Notes under the pieces: model-generated
The model's database searches: none
What the model was told of the DNA's origin: nothing
What the model saw: the letters and a program-made list of their open reading frames with translations, nothing else
NCBI RefSeq assembly: GCF_029223485.1
Contig: NZ_JARHTP010000016.1
Location: 1-64,000, forward strand
Source: Streptomyces coacervatus
GTDB taxonomy: Bacteria; Actinomycetota; Actinomycetes; Streptomycetales; Streptomycetaceae
Reading direction: 5' to 3'
Length of the DNA stretch: 64,000 nt
Shown here: positions 17,423 through 24,883 of the stretch, in pieces
Position numbering within the stretch: the first letter of the stretch is position 1
Layout of the letters: the number at the start of each line of letters is the position of its first letter
Program-made: the position numbers and the translations under genes

Positions 17423-18316
17423 TCAGTCGGCTGACGGCGGGGGCAGGGTGTCGACGAGGCTGAGGAGCCTTCGCAGTGCCGGCGCGGCGCTTGCCGACTG
17501 GTGGGCCAGGGCGAGGTCCACGGTGGGCATGGGCGCGGCCACGCGCTTGAGCCGCACCCCTGGTATGCGCAGCGCACGGGCACGCCCCTCGGGCACCGGG
17601 GCGATGCCGGTGCCCGCGGCGACGCTGAGGAGGAGTTGCTCGTCGTCGGGTTCTTCCCGCACGATGCGCGGCCCGCTGTCGGGCCACAGCTGCCGGGTGA
17701 TCAGGTCGTGCATTCCGGGGGCGTTCTCGCGCGGCCAGAGGATCACGGGTTCGGCGGCGATGCGTCCGCGGGTGATCCTGCGTTCGCGGGCGAGGGGATG
17801 ATCGGCGGGGACGGCCACGAGGAGTTCCTCGCGGGCGATGTGCCGACACTCCAGGCCCTCGCTGTCCAGCGGTGGCCGTACGAAGGCGGCGTCCAGTCTT
17901 CCGGCCAGCAGCTCGGTGATGTTGTGCGCGGTCCACCCCGTCCGTACGACGAGTTCCACGTCCGGATGGAGGGTGCGGAACGCGGCGAGGAGTGCGTCGA
18001 CGGGGCCGCCGCGGGCGGAGCGGGTCAGGGCTAGGCGGAGCTGCCCCTGCCGTCCGCCGACGGCTGCCTGGATACGTTCCTTCGCCGCGGCCGCGTGGGC
18101 CAGCAGTCCGCTGGATTCGTGGGCTACGACCCCGCCGACGACGGTCAACCGGCAGCCGCGGCTGCCCCGTTCGAGCAGTGGAGCGCCGATGTCCCGTTCC
18201 AGTGCCTTGATCTGCTGGCTCAGGGCGGGCTGGGCGATGTGCAGTCGGTGCGCGGCCCGCGTGAAGTTCAACTCCTCGGCCAGCACGAGGAAGTACCGCA
18301 GCCGCCGCAAGTCCAT
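17423..18316 (-). CDS. LysR-family regulator
   Basis: A 297-residue LysR-type regulator. The N-terminal winged helix-turn-helix reads LRYFLVLAEELNFTRAAHRL with HIAQPALSQQIKALE, the textbook form, and residues 95-295 are the effector-binding domain. The ATG at 18316 gives the normal LysR N-terminus; the frame stays open upstream across the divergent gene but that part is a shadow. It is divergent from the D-amino-acid oxidase gene with a 108-base gap holding the palindrome ATAAGCGCGGCTTAT, a likely LysR box. LysR proteins usually control the divergent gene and themselves. Confidence 0.9.
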   Translation of the reverse strand: MDLRRLRYFLVLAEELNFTRAAHRLHIAQPALSQQIKALERDIGAPLLERGSRGCRLTVVGGVVAHESSGLLAHAAAAKERIQAAVGGRQGQLRLALTRSARGGPVDALLAAFRTLHPDVELVVRTGWTAHNITELLAGRLDAAFVRPPLDSEGLECRHIAREELLVAVPADHPLARERRITRGRIAAEPVILWPRENAPGMHDLITRQLWPDSGPRIVREEPDDEQLLLSVAAGTGIAPVPEGRARALRIPGVRLKRVAAPMPTVDLALAHQSASAAPALRRLLSLVDTLPPPSAD

Positions 18317-18325
18317 CCGCCAACT

Positions 18326-18340
18326 ATAAGCGCGGCTTAT
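18326..18340. promoter_or_regulatory. LysR-type palindromic operator
   Basis: ATAAGCGCGGCTTAT is a perfect inverted repeat (ATAAG-N5-CTTAT) placed 10 bases upstream of the LysR start and about 85 bases upstream of the oxidase start. Spacing and symmetry fit a LysR recognition site for divergent regulation. Confidence 0.7.
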
Positions 18341-18424
18341 TGCATTGAACGTGACTGGTCTTGGACAGGCCGTCAGCTCCCCGCCGACAGTGGCAACACA
18401 CGGTTCGGCGATCGAGGGGGAGAC

Positions 18425-19396
18425 ATGGGCGACAGGTTCGACGCGGTCGTCGTCGGCGCCGGGGTCATCGGGCTCACCACCGCACTGCGCCTGCAGCAGG
18501 CCGGTTCCCGCGTCGCCGTGGTCACGGCCGAACCGCCCGCCGAGACGACGTCCTCCGTCGCCGCGGCGGTATGGTACCCGACCCACACCCGGTTCGAACC
18601 GCGCGTGCTGGAGTGGGCCACCCACACCCACGACGAGTTCGCCCGCCAGGCGGCGGACGGGGTGCCCGGCGTGGTCATGCGCCCCACCCGAATGCTGCTG
18701 CGCGGCCCGATCCACGACATCCCCTGGTGGGCCTCCGCCCTTCCCGACCTCCGCACCCTGCGCGGGGACGAGGTAGGGGCCCCGTTCACCGGCGCCTGGG
18801 CGTTCACCGTTCCGACCGTGGAGATGTCCCACTACCTGCCCTGGCTCCAGCAGAGCCTCGCCGCGGCGGGCGGCACGCTGATCCATCGCCGTATCGACGC
18901 CCTGGAGCAGGCATGCACATGGGCTCCCGTGGTGGTGAACGCATCCGGCCTGGCGACCCGCGCTCTCTGCGGCGACACCGAAATACGGCCGGCACGAGGA
19001 CAGTTGGTCCTCGTCGCTAACCCCGGGCTGTCCACATCCGTGCGCGACGAGGACAACGCCGACGGCTACACATACGTCCACCCCCGCAGCACGGACGTCG
19101 TCCTCGGCGGCACCTTCGAGATCGGCGAGTGGGACACCACGCCGTCCCCCGCCACCGCCGCCGCGATCCTGCGCCGCTGCACCGAACTGCTGCCGGAACT
19201 GGCGGGCGCCCCGGTCCTGGGCCACCAGGTGGGCCTACGTCCCTTTCGCGACAGCGGAGTTCGCCTGGAGGCCGACCCGCGCCCGCCCGGCCGGATACGC
19301 CGGCTCGTGCACAACTACGGCCATGGGGGCGCCGGAGTCACCCTCGCCTGGGGCTGCGCGGACGCCGCGACCGCCCTTGTGCACCAGCCCCGTTAG
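18425..19396 (+). CDS. D-amino-acid oxidase family flavoprotein
   Basis: A 323-residue FAD-dependent oxidase that would oxidise a D-amino acid (or a related amine) to the imino acid, with hydrogen peroxide as product. The N-terminal dinucleotide-binding motif is VVVGAGVIGLTTALRL. The C-terminal signature HNYGHGGAGVTLAWG is characteristic of the DAO family. The central residues RPARGQLVLV and the substrate-side arginine in GLRPFRDSGVRLE are in place. The ATG has GAGGGGGAG upstream. It is probably activated or repressed by the divergent LysR protein. Confidence 0.88.
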   Translation: MGDRFDAVVVGAGVIGLTTALRLQQAGSRVAVVTAEPPAETTSSVAAAVWYPTHTRFEPRVLEWATHTHDEFARQAADGVPGVVMRPTRMLLRGPIHDIPWWASALPDLRTLRGDEVGAPFTGAWAFTVPTVEMSHYLPWLQQSLAAAGGTLIHRRIDALEQACTWAPVVVNASGLATRALCGDTEIRPARGQLVLVANPGLSTSVRDEDNADGYTYVHPRSTDVVLGGTFEIGEWDTTPSPATAAAILRRCTELLPELAGAPVLGHQVGLRPFRDSGVRLEADPRPPGRIRRLVHNYGHGGAGVTLAWGCADAATALVHQPR

Positions 19397-19431
19397 CACC
19401 GCTCCCCTACTCAGGAACCGGGTGTACGCCG

Positions 19432-20526
19432 ATGGATTCCACCGAACCCGCCAAGACCGACACGCCCGCCACGTCTGTCGGCGGGACACCACCGCAACCC
19501 GGCCGGCCGCCGACGGGGCCCCGCGCCAAGGTGCGGCGCCGCACGCTGCTGCTCGCCGCGCTCGGTCTGACCGCCGTCACCGTCACGTTCGCGGAGATCG
19601 AGTCGAGAGCGGGCGACGACGAACCCCGCAAGATCGTGTTCACCGTCCCCGACGGCCACGCCCGCAGCGTGGCGTTCAGCCCGGACGGCAAGACACTCGT
19701 CGCCGGCCTGTCCGGAGTCCGGGGTATCAACAGCACGCTGCGGTCGTGGAACCTCGCCAAGGGCGCCGCGACCACCCCCTGGCCCCACCAGGTCGAGGAC
19801 GTCACAAAGCTGGCCTTCAGCCCGGACGGCAGGACGCTGGCCGTGGCCGGCACCCTTCAAGTGTCCCTGTGGAACGTGGCGAAACCCACCGGCGTCGCGC
19901 TGCCCATTCCCACCCTGGACCTGGCGTTCGCCCCGAACGGCAAGACCATGGCCACCGGCGGCCGCGACGGCGTGGCCCGGCTGTGGGACCTGGCCACCGG
20001 CACCGTCACCGACACCCTGACGCCCGAGGGCATGACCGTGGTCAACGCAGTGGCGTTCAGCGCGAACGGATACATCCTGGCCACGGGCGGCGACGACCGG
20101 AGCGACAGCCCGGTACGGCTGTGGGACCTGCTCGACCCCCTCGGCGACGCCACCCTCGAACTTCCGCATGGGCACGGCTTCAAGCCCCTCGCGTTCAGTC
20201 CGGTCGGCGACCTGCTGGCCACGGGCGGCGCCGACGGCACCGTACGCGTGTGGGAGACGCCCGAGACGGACACCGCAGTCGCCACACTCACCGGCCACAC
20301 CGGCCCGGTGACCGCGGTGGCGTTCAGCCCGGACGGGGACACCCTGGCAACCGGCAGCGACGACAGGACCGTGCGGTTGTGGGACACGAGCTCGCTCGAC
20401 GTCGTCCCCGTCGACACCCTCACCGGCCAGACCGACAAGGTGACATCAGTGGCGTTCAGCCCGGACGGCAGGACCGTGGCCTCGGGCAGCCTCGACGGCA
20501 CGGTGCGGCTGTGGCCGAACCGGTGA
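19432..20526 (+). CDS. Membrane-anchored seven-bladed WD40 protein
   Basis: A 364-residue protein with a signal-anchor helix near residues 35-55 (RRTLLLAALGLTAVTVTF) and then seven WD40 repeats. The repeats are marked by seven FSPDG-like turns (from VAFSPDGKTLVAG to VAFSPDGRTVASG), most ending LWD or a close variant, enough for one complete propeller. WD40 propellers are protein-binding scaffolds; no catalytic domain is attached. It starts 36 bases after the oxidase stop, so the two could be in one transcript, though the functions look unrelated. Confidence 0.85.
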   Translation: MDSTEPAKTDTPATSVGGTPPQPGRPPTGPRAKVRRRTLLLAALGLTAVTVTFAEIESRAGDDEPRKIVFTVPDGHARSVAFSPDGKTLVAGLSGVRGINSTLRSWNLAKGAATTPWPHQVEDVTKLAFSPDGRTLAVAGTLQVSLWNVAKPTGVALPIPTLDLAFAPNGKTMATGGRDGVARLWDLATGTVTDTLTPEGMTVVNAVAFSANGYILATGGDDRSDSPVRLWDLLDPLGDATLELPHGHGFKPLAFSPVGDLLATGGADGTVRVWETPETDTAVATLTGHTGPVTAVAFSPDGDTLATGSDDRTVRLWDTSSLDVVPVDTLTGQTDKVTSVAFSPDGRTVASGSLDGTVRLWPNR

Positions 20527-20576
20527 CCACGACTCCCTTGTAGACCACGCCAGTCGACCATTGTGGGGACCAAGTG

Positions 20577-20918
20577 ATGACTGTCAGAGACGCGGAGCCC
20601 GCAGCCGGAACGATGTTGCGCGGCAGAGGCGGAACAGCCCACCTGAAACGCAAGGCCGTCGCGTTGGACTGGGCAGGCATCCGGCTGGTCATTCCCCTCC
20701 ACGCGATCGAGGCCGTCCATGTCGCCAGGAACAAGCGCCCAACTGCCGAGATCCGGCTGAACTCGGCGGCCGCCGGAGCCCGTGCGGCAACGGTCTGCGC
20801 GATCAGCTCCCGCAGCATCAAAGAGGTGGAAGCCTTCGCCAACGCCGTCAACGCCGCCCTCCCGCAACGGGACGAGGCCGAAAGACGCATCGACGGCGCG
20901 GCCCTGGTGAAGGCGTAG
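20577..20918 (+). CDS. PH-like small protein, possibly 5' half of a split gene
   Basis: A 113-residue protein with beta-rich sequence (HLKRKAVALDWAGIRLVIPL, then EAVHVARNKRP) resembling the DUF4429-type PH-like module of Streptomyces. The start ATG at 20577 has GGGGAC about eight bases upstream. The TAG stop at 20916 is followed in the same reading frame by an open sequence that contains no ATG or GTG start, only CTG and TTG codons, until the DUF3592-like domain. The two may therefore be one gene broken by a nonsense mutation. See the related entry at 21057. Confidence 0.55.
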   Translation: MTVRDAEPAAGTMLRGRGGTAHLKRKAVALDWAGIRLVIPLHAIEAVHVARNKRPTAEIRLNSAAAGARAATVCAISSRSIKEVEAFANAVNAALPQRDEAERRIDGAALVKA

Positions 20919-21056
20919 GAACGCCCCCCCACGCCCAGAACACCCCGCAGACCATTCCTGTCCACGGACGAATGGTGGGCCTGCTCCGCGCTCACCTTTC
21001 TCTTCGCCCTCGGCCTGCTGCTCCCCGCGCGGGCGGGAGACGGGCACCTCGCCAAG

Positions 21057-21461
21057 TTGTGGGCCGCCACCTTCGCGGGAGTTGTGTTCGGCTGCGCAGT
21101 AGCCCGCAGCACGTGGCGCGCCACGGTGACCTGGTGGCTGCTGCACCGGTACGGCGTGACAACCATCGCCACATACGCGGACTACATGCCCGGGGATGAC
21201 GACAACACCCCCGGGATCGTGGTGTACGAGTTCACCGACACCGCCGGCACGACTCACGAAGTCCGTCGCAGCGGCGCGCGCTCGGCTCCCGACAACATAG
21301 CGATCTCCTACGACCCAGCCAGACCCGACTTCGCCATGGGACCGGGACAACCGTGGGTCAGGACCCTGATCCTGCTGATCCGCCTCCTCGTCGGCGTGCC
21401 GATCACGCTCGCCATGGCCGCCTTCCTGCTGTGGTACTTCACCACCGCGATGCACGCGTAG
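21057..21461 (+). CDS. DUF3592-like membrane protein, start uncertain
   Basis: A membrane protein of at least 134 residues with a C-terminal helix (VRTLILLIRLLVGVPITLAMA). The soluble central part (GIVVYEFTDTAGTTHEV) resembles DUF3592 domains. The only in-frame starts are a CTG at 20958 and a TTG at 21057. Coding-like sequence, including another hydrophobic segment (ALTFLFALGLLL), begins before that TTG. Together with the same-frame gene ending at the TAG at 20916, this suggests a two-domain protein that was split by a stop codon. The TTG start is the minimal version. Confidence 0.5.
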   Translation: MWAATFAGVVFGCAVARSTWRATVTWWLLHRYGVTTIATYADYMPGDDDNTPGIVVYEFTDTAGTTHEVRRSGARSAPDNIAISYDPARPDFAMGPGQPWVRTLILLIRLLVGVPITLAMAAFLLWYFTTAMHA

Positions 21462-21660
21462 AGCAGGCACAAGCCCCTCCGTCCGACCGCCGAACGATCG
21501 GCCCGCGTGGCATTGAGCAAGGGTTTCCATCTCCGCGTGGATCGGTGCAGGCAGCCTCAACCGTGGCTATCAGCCGGTACATCGCCTGATCCGTTGTCAC
21601 GTCTGCATCGAGGCGTGGTTCCAGTGAGCCTGCGTCATCTTGAAGTTGTAGGTCACGGGG

Positions 21661-21740
21661 CTGGCGTGGGTCGAGGCTGGGATGCTTGTACTGGTCGTGG
21701 GCGTGATCGGTAGCGGGTGATCGTCTGGCGGCGGTGGGCC
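21661..21740 (+). repeat. Repeat copy B
   Basis: An 80-base segment about 85% identical by eye to the inverted copy C at 24641-24720; both contain CTGGCGTGGGT, GGCTGGGATGCT and GGGCGTGATCGGTAGC. It lies about 100 bases left of the IS110 transposase gene's 3' end. No coding gene remains next to it, so it is a remnant. Confidence 0.75.
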
Positions 21741-21844
21741 TCGGCGTTCGTCAGTACGAGGAGAGCCGCAGCGGCGTGGTCGCGTGCCGCGCGTTCATGC
21801 GCACTTTGGTGAGCAATCGCCAGACACCTCACGTTGCCAACGTG

Positions 21845-23062
21845 TCAAGCAGCGGTGGGGAAAGCGGTGCGTTCGTCGAACAACTCGTGCTTCTGAAGAC
21901 AGTGATAGAGCTGTCCGAGCATTCGATTGAACAGGTTCCGCCGGGCGGCGGCGTTCCAGTCGCCGTGTTCGTCGCGGCGTCGACGGTAGTGGGCTTTGGC
22001 CCCGGGTGATCCGTTCGGAGCGGCGAAGGCCCATAGGTAGCCGGCGTGGTTGAGCCGGTCGTTCTTCACCCAGCGGCGGGTGATGCTCGTCTTCTTGCCA
22101 GAGGCCCGGGTGATGGGCGAGGAGCCTGCGTATGCCTTCAGCCCCCGGGCGTCGGCGAAGCGGGTGCGGTCGTCCCCGATCTCGGCGAGGATCCGGGCGG
22201 CGAGCTGGATGCCGAGCCCGGGAAAGCTCGTCAGGATGTCGGCGTCCGGGTGCTGAGGGAACGCTTCTTCCACCGCCTGGGCGAGTTGATCGGCGGCAGC
22301 GCAGGCGGCGTCGAGCTGCATCAGGAGGGCGAGCATCTGCTTGCCGAGGGCGTCCTCGATGAGCGGGGGCTGGTGGGCCCACTCAGCGTGGAAGACGTCG
22401 CGGAGCCGGTCGGCCTCGGCTGCAAGACCACGCTGGCGGCCGGCGCGCTTGAGGGCCGCCTGGAGCTGGCTGCGGGTCAGTCGTGCCGCCCGCGTCGGGG
22501 TCGGGGCGGTCTTGAGGAGTTCGCGTGCCTCGGGGCGGCACAGGCCGTTGGTCCAGGTAGCGAAGGCGTCCAGGGCGGCCGGATAGTACTCCCGGAGCAG
22601 GGAGCGTAGTTGGTTGGCGAGCTGCTGCCGGTTCCACAGGGCGTCCTGCTGGGCACGGGCGAGGACGGCGATCGCCCGGCCGAGGTCGGAGTCGTCGGGC
22701 AGCGGCCGGTGTGCGTGCATGTCGGTGCGCAGGATGTTCGCCAGGACGAGGGCATCGCCGGGGTCGGACTTCTTGCGCGAGACGCTGTGCCTGTCGCGGT
22801 AGCGGGCGGCGGCCAGCGGATTGATCGCGTACACCTTCCGCTTCCCGGTCCGCAGCACGGCGACGAGCAGGCCGCGGGAGGTCTCGATGGCCACCGGGAT
22901 CGGGTTCTCCTCGGTGTCGCCGTGCTCGGCGAGCAGCTCGAGCAGCAGCTTGTAGCCGACGGCGTCGTCGGTTATGTGCCGCTTGGCAACTAACGTGCCG
23001 GCGTCGTCGACCAGGGCGACGTCGTGGGTGCGTTCGGCCCAGTCGATTCCGCAGTAGATCAA
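21845..23062 (-). CDS. IS110-family transposase (DEDD recombinase)
   Basis: A 405-residue transposase. The N-terminal RuvC-like domain shows the expected acidic residues in YCGIDWAERTHDV, VAIETSRGLLV and KSDPGDALVLANIL. The C-terminal Tnp20 domain has LTSFPGLGIQLAARILAEIG and the serine motif YAGSSPITRASGKK. IS110 elements lack inverted repeats, so exact ends are not visible. The non-coding part upstream of the gene (23063-23350) may encode the bridge RNA that guides target choice. The frame is intact, so the element may be active. Confidence 0.92.
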   Translation of the reverse strand: MIYCGIDWAERTHDVALVDDAGTLVAKRHITDDAVGYKLLLELLAEHGDTEENPIPVAIETSRGLLVAVLRTGKRKVYAINPLAAARYRDRHSVSRKKSDPGDALVLANILRTDMHAHRPLPDDSDLGRAIAVLARAQQDALWNRQQLANQLRSLLREYYPAALDAFATWTNGLCRPEARELLKTAPTPTRAARLTRSQLQAALKRAGRQRGLAAEADRLRDVFHAEWAHQPPLIEDALGKQMLALLMQLDAACAAADQLAQAVEEAFPQHPDADILTSFPGLGIQLAARILAEIGDDRTRFADARGLKAYAGSSPITRASGKKTSITRRWVKNDRLNHAGYLWAFAAPNGSPGAKAHYRRRRDEHGDWNAAARRNLFNRMLGQLYHCLQKHELFDERTAFPTAA

Positions 23063-23635
23063 GGCAGTTCCTTCCCGATGTGCTGATGTTTACGCTGGTC
23101 ACGAGCGCATGCGGGCCACGCGTCGCACTAATCCCAGGCATCAACCGCCACTGCGGATGTGCCGCCACCTCACGAGCCGTTCGTGGCACCAGCGCACCCC
23201 ACGGGCCTCGGTCTGCGCAGGAGCTCGAACGGCCCGGGCGTATCAAGAAGTCACCGCGGAGTGGGCTCACACCACCAACACCAACGAGCGGCCGAGGTGT
23301 TGGGTGTTGACGCTCGCGGGTGCTGGATGTCACCGGTCTGGCGAGAGGCATCAAGGCCCGTTCTTCAGAAGGCATACGTCCAGCACCCGACTCGAACACC
23401 CAAGGAACGACGGGGCTCCCTCGGGTTGCCCTTGAAAAGGGATTAGTTCTTCAGGTCGGCGAAGCCGTGCTCGTTCGCCGCTCGCTCGCGGCTGTCCAGC
23501 TGGTTCGCTTCCTTCTGGGCGGCAGTGAGCGGATGGCCGCGGGGCGCCCGTCGGCCGGTGATGAACCGGTCCAATCCGTACACGACTTCCTTGGACGCAA
23601 CCGAGGATGGGCACGAGAGTGGGCATCGTCATCTC

Positions 23636-23872
23636 ATGTATCAGCTGTTCATAGCAGGTCTCGTCATAGCCGCCGTGATGCTCTCGGTGCTGGTCGTCGG
23701 GTTCCTGGCGGTGACTGTCAGATTGTGGGACGCCTGGTGGGCCAGAGCGGCCCATGCCTTGGTCTTCCTGGCGGCCGCGGCGGCCGTGGCGTTCGGGATC
23801 CACTGGGTGATCCATGCCCTGCCGCCGGGCGGATGCGTGCACCATCCATGCGTCACCGCCCCCGGCGACTAG
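23636..23872 (+). CDS. Small two-pass membrane protein
   Basis: A 78-residue protein starting MYQLFIAGLVIAAVML. Two hydrophobic helices, residues 2-28 and 36-58, are joined by a short WDAWWARAA linker. A histidine- and cysteine-containing tail (PPGGCVHHPC) follows. A longer upstream frame exists, but this start begins the hydrophobic sequence. Family unknown. It lies between the IS110 element and the decayed cargo gene, so it may be passenger DNA. Confidence 0.45.
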   Translation: MYQLFIAGLVIAAVMLSVLVVGFLAVTVRLWDAWWARAAHALVFLAAAAAVAFGIHWVIHALPPGGCVHHPCVTAPGD

Positions 23873-23940
23873 TCGGCACGGGCCTCGATCGCGTTGCGGA
23901 CCTCCTGTCGACAGAACTCCTCGCGACATCGCAGGTCACC

Positions 23941-24542
23941 TCAACCCACCACCTTCCCCAGCTCCCATCCCGCGCACGCCACCCCTCGCCGGCGCCCCCG
24001 CCATCTCGGAGCCCGAGCGCCCCCGCCGGAGGCTGCTCTGACCGTGGCCGCTCTCCACGGTGATCGACCCATGACCCGGCTAGCCTCGTGGGCACGCGTC
24101 GGCGCAGCGTGAGCGGAGCGGCCGGCGGGAGTGCGGTGCAGCCAGCCCCGGTCCGCCAGGCGCTTGAGCCTGTCACGGACCGGCTCGACCTGCCCGGGCC
24201 CAGTACCCTTGCCGAGCTGGATACTGACGTCCTTGGCCCGGACAGGCTCCGAGGCTGCGGCCACGATCTTCCTGATTGCCTGGTAGCCGGCGGGCAGCAC
24301 GCTCTCGTCCATGCTTGGCTAGCGGTGCGGGACCAGAAGCATCCCGCCAGCCCCCGGAGTGGCCGCGATCCGTTCCAACTCCTCGGCCATGGCGGGGTCA
24401 TCGACCTGCCCCTCCGCTCGGCCTCGATGAACCGACCGATCACCACCTCGGCGGCATCCAGCCGGGCCACCTCGGCATCGATCTCTACGAGCTCCTTACG
24501 CAACCGCTCGGCGCGGTCGGCCAGCACGACCCTCCGCTCCAT
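23941..24542 (-). pseudogene. Decayed IS-associated cargo gene
   Basis: Fragments of one protein in two frames. The first frame reads MERRVVLADRAERLRKELVEI followed by EVARLDAAEVVIGRFIEAER; a frameshift near 24400 then moves to a frame reading MAEELERIAATPG, which hits a TAG just before MDESVLPAGYQAIRKIVAAA. The later part ends in a winged-helix-like sequence (VEPVRDRLKRLADRGWLHRTP). This matches my memory of small regulator-like cargo proteins linked to insertion sequences in Streptomyces. With both a frameshift and a nonsense codon it cannot make a full protein. Confidence 0.7.
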
Positions 24543-24640
24543 CACCCAGACCAGTACATCCACCACCAGCAGCCCCTTCCCGCCCGGATCTTCGCGGAGC
24601 CTACGAGGCACTCGAACCCAGGACCCCGATTCCGGTGAAG

Positions 24641-24720
24641 AGGCCCCGCGGCAGACGATCACCTGCTACCGATCACGCCCGCGACCACCACGAGCATCCC
24701 AGCCCCAACCCACGCCAGGC
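24641..24720 (-). repeat. Repeat copy C (upstream of decayed cargo gene)
   Basis: This is the inverted partner of copy B and lies upstream of the decayed cargo gene on the minus strand. It probably holds that gene's original promoter or the element's end. Copies A and B would be traces of earlier insertions of the same unit. Confidence 0.75.
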
Positions 24721-24775
24721 TACTGGGTCCATCGACACGTCAAGAGGAAGGTCACCGCAGACCAGGGCACGTTCC

Positions 24776-24823
24776 TTGAGTCGGTGGGACTCGAACCCAC
24801 GGCCAACGGATTATGAGTCCGGT
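24776..24823 (-). other. 3'-half tRNA fragment (CAU), probable att site
   Basis: On the minus strand the sequence from the anticodon stem to the acceptor 3' end of a tRNA is present: anticodon loop CTCATAA (anticodon CAT), closing stem CCGGA/TCCGT, T arm GTGGG-TTCGAGT-CCCAC, acceptor strand CGACTCA and discriminator A. The D arm and 5' acceptor strand are missing; the sequence diverges right after the anticodon stem. Integrative elements duplicate exactly this 3' part of their target tRNA. The intact tRNA-Met or tRNA-Ile2 is not in the window. The geometry places the former element DNA on the right (higher coordinates) side. Confidence 0.72.
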
Positions 24824-24883
24824 GGTCACGGCCCCACGTCAAGGGCCTCGCTGTATCGCGCAGCGCCAGCTCCGGCCAACCCA

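Noticed and set aside
17423..19225. A 600-residue version of the LysR protein
   Set aside because: The N-terminal 300 residues overlap the divergent oxidase gene and have no LysR features; the ATG at 18316 gives a normal LysR protein.
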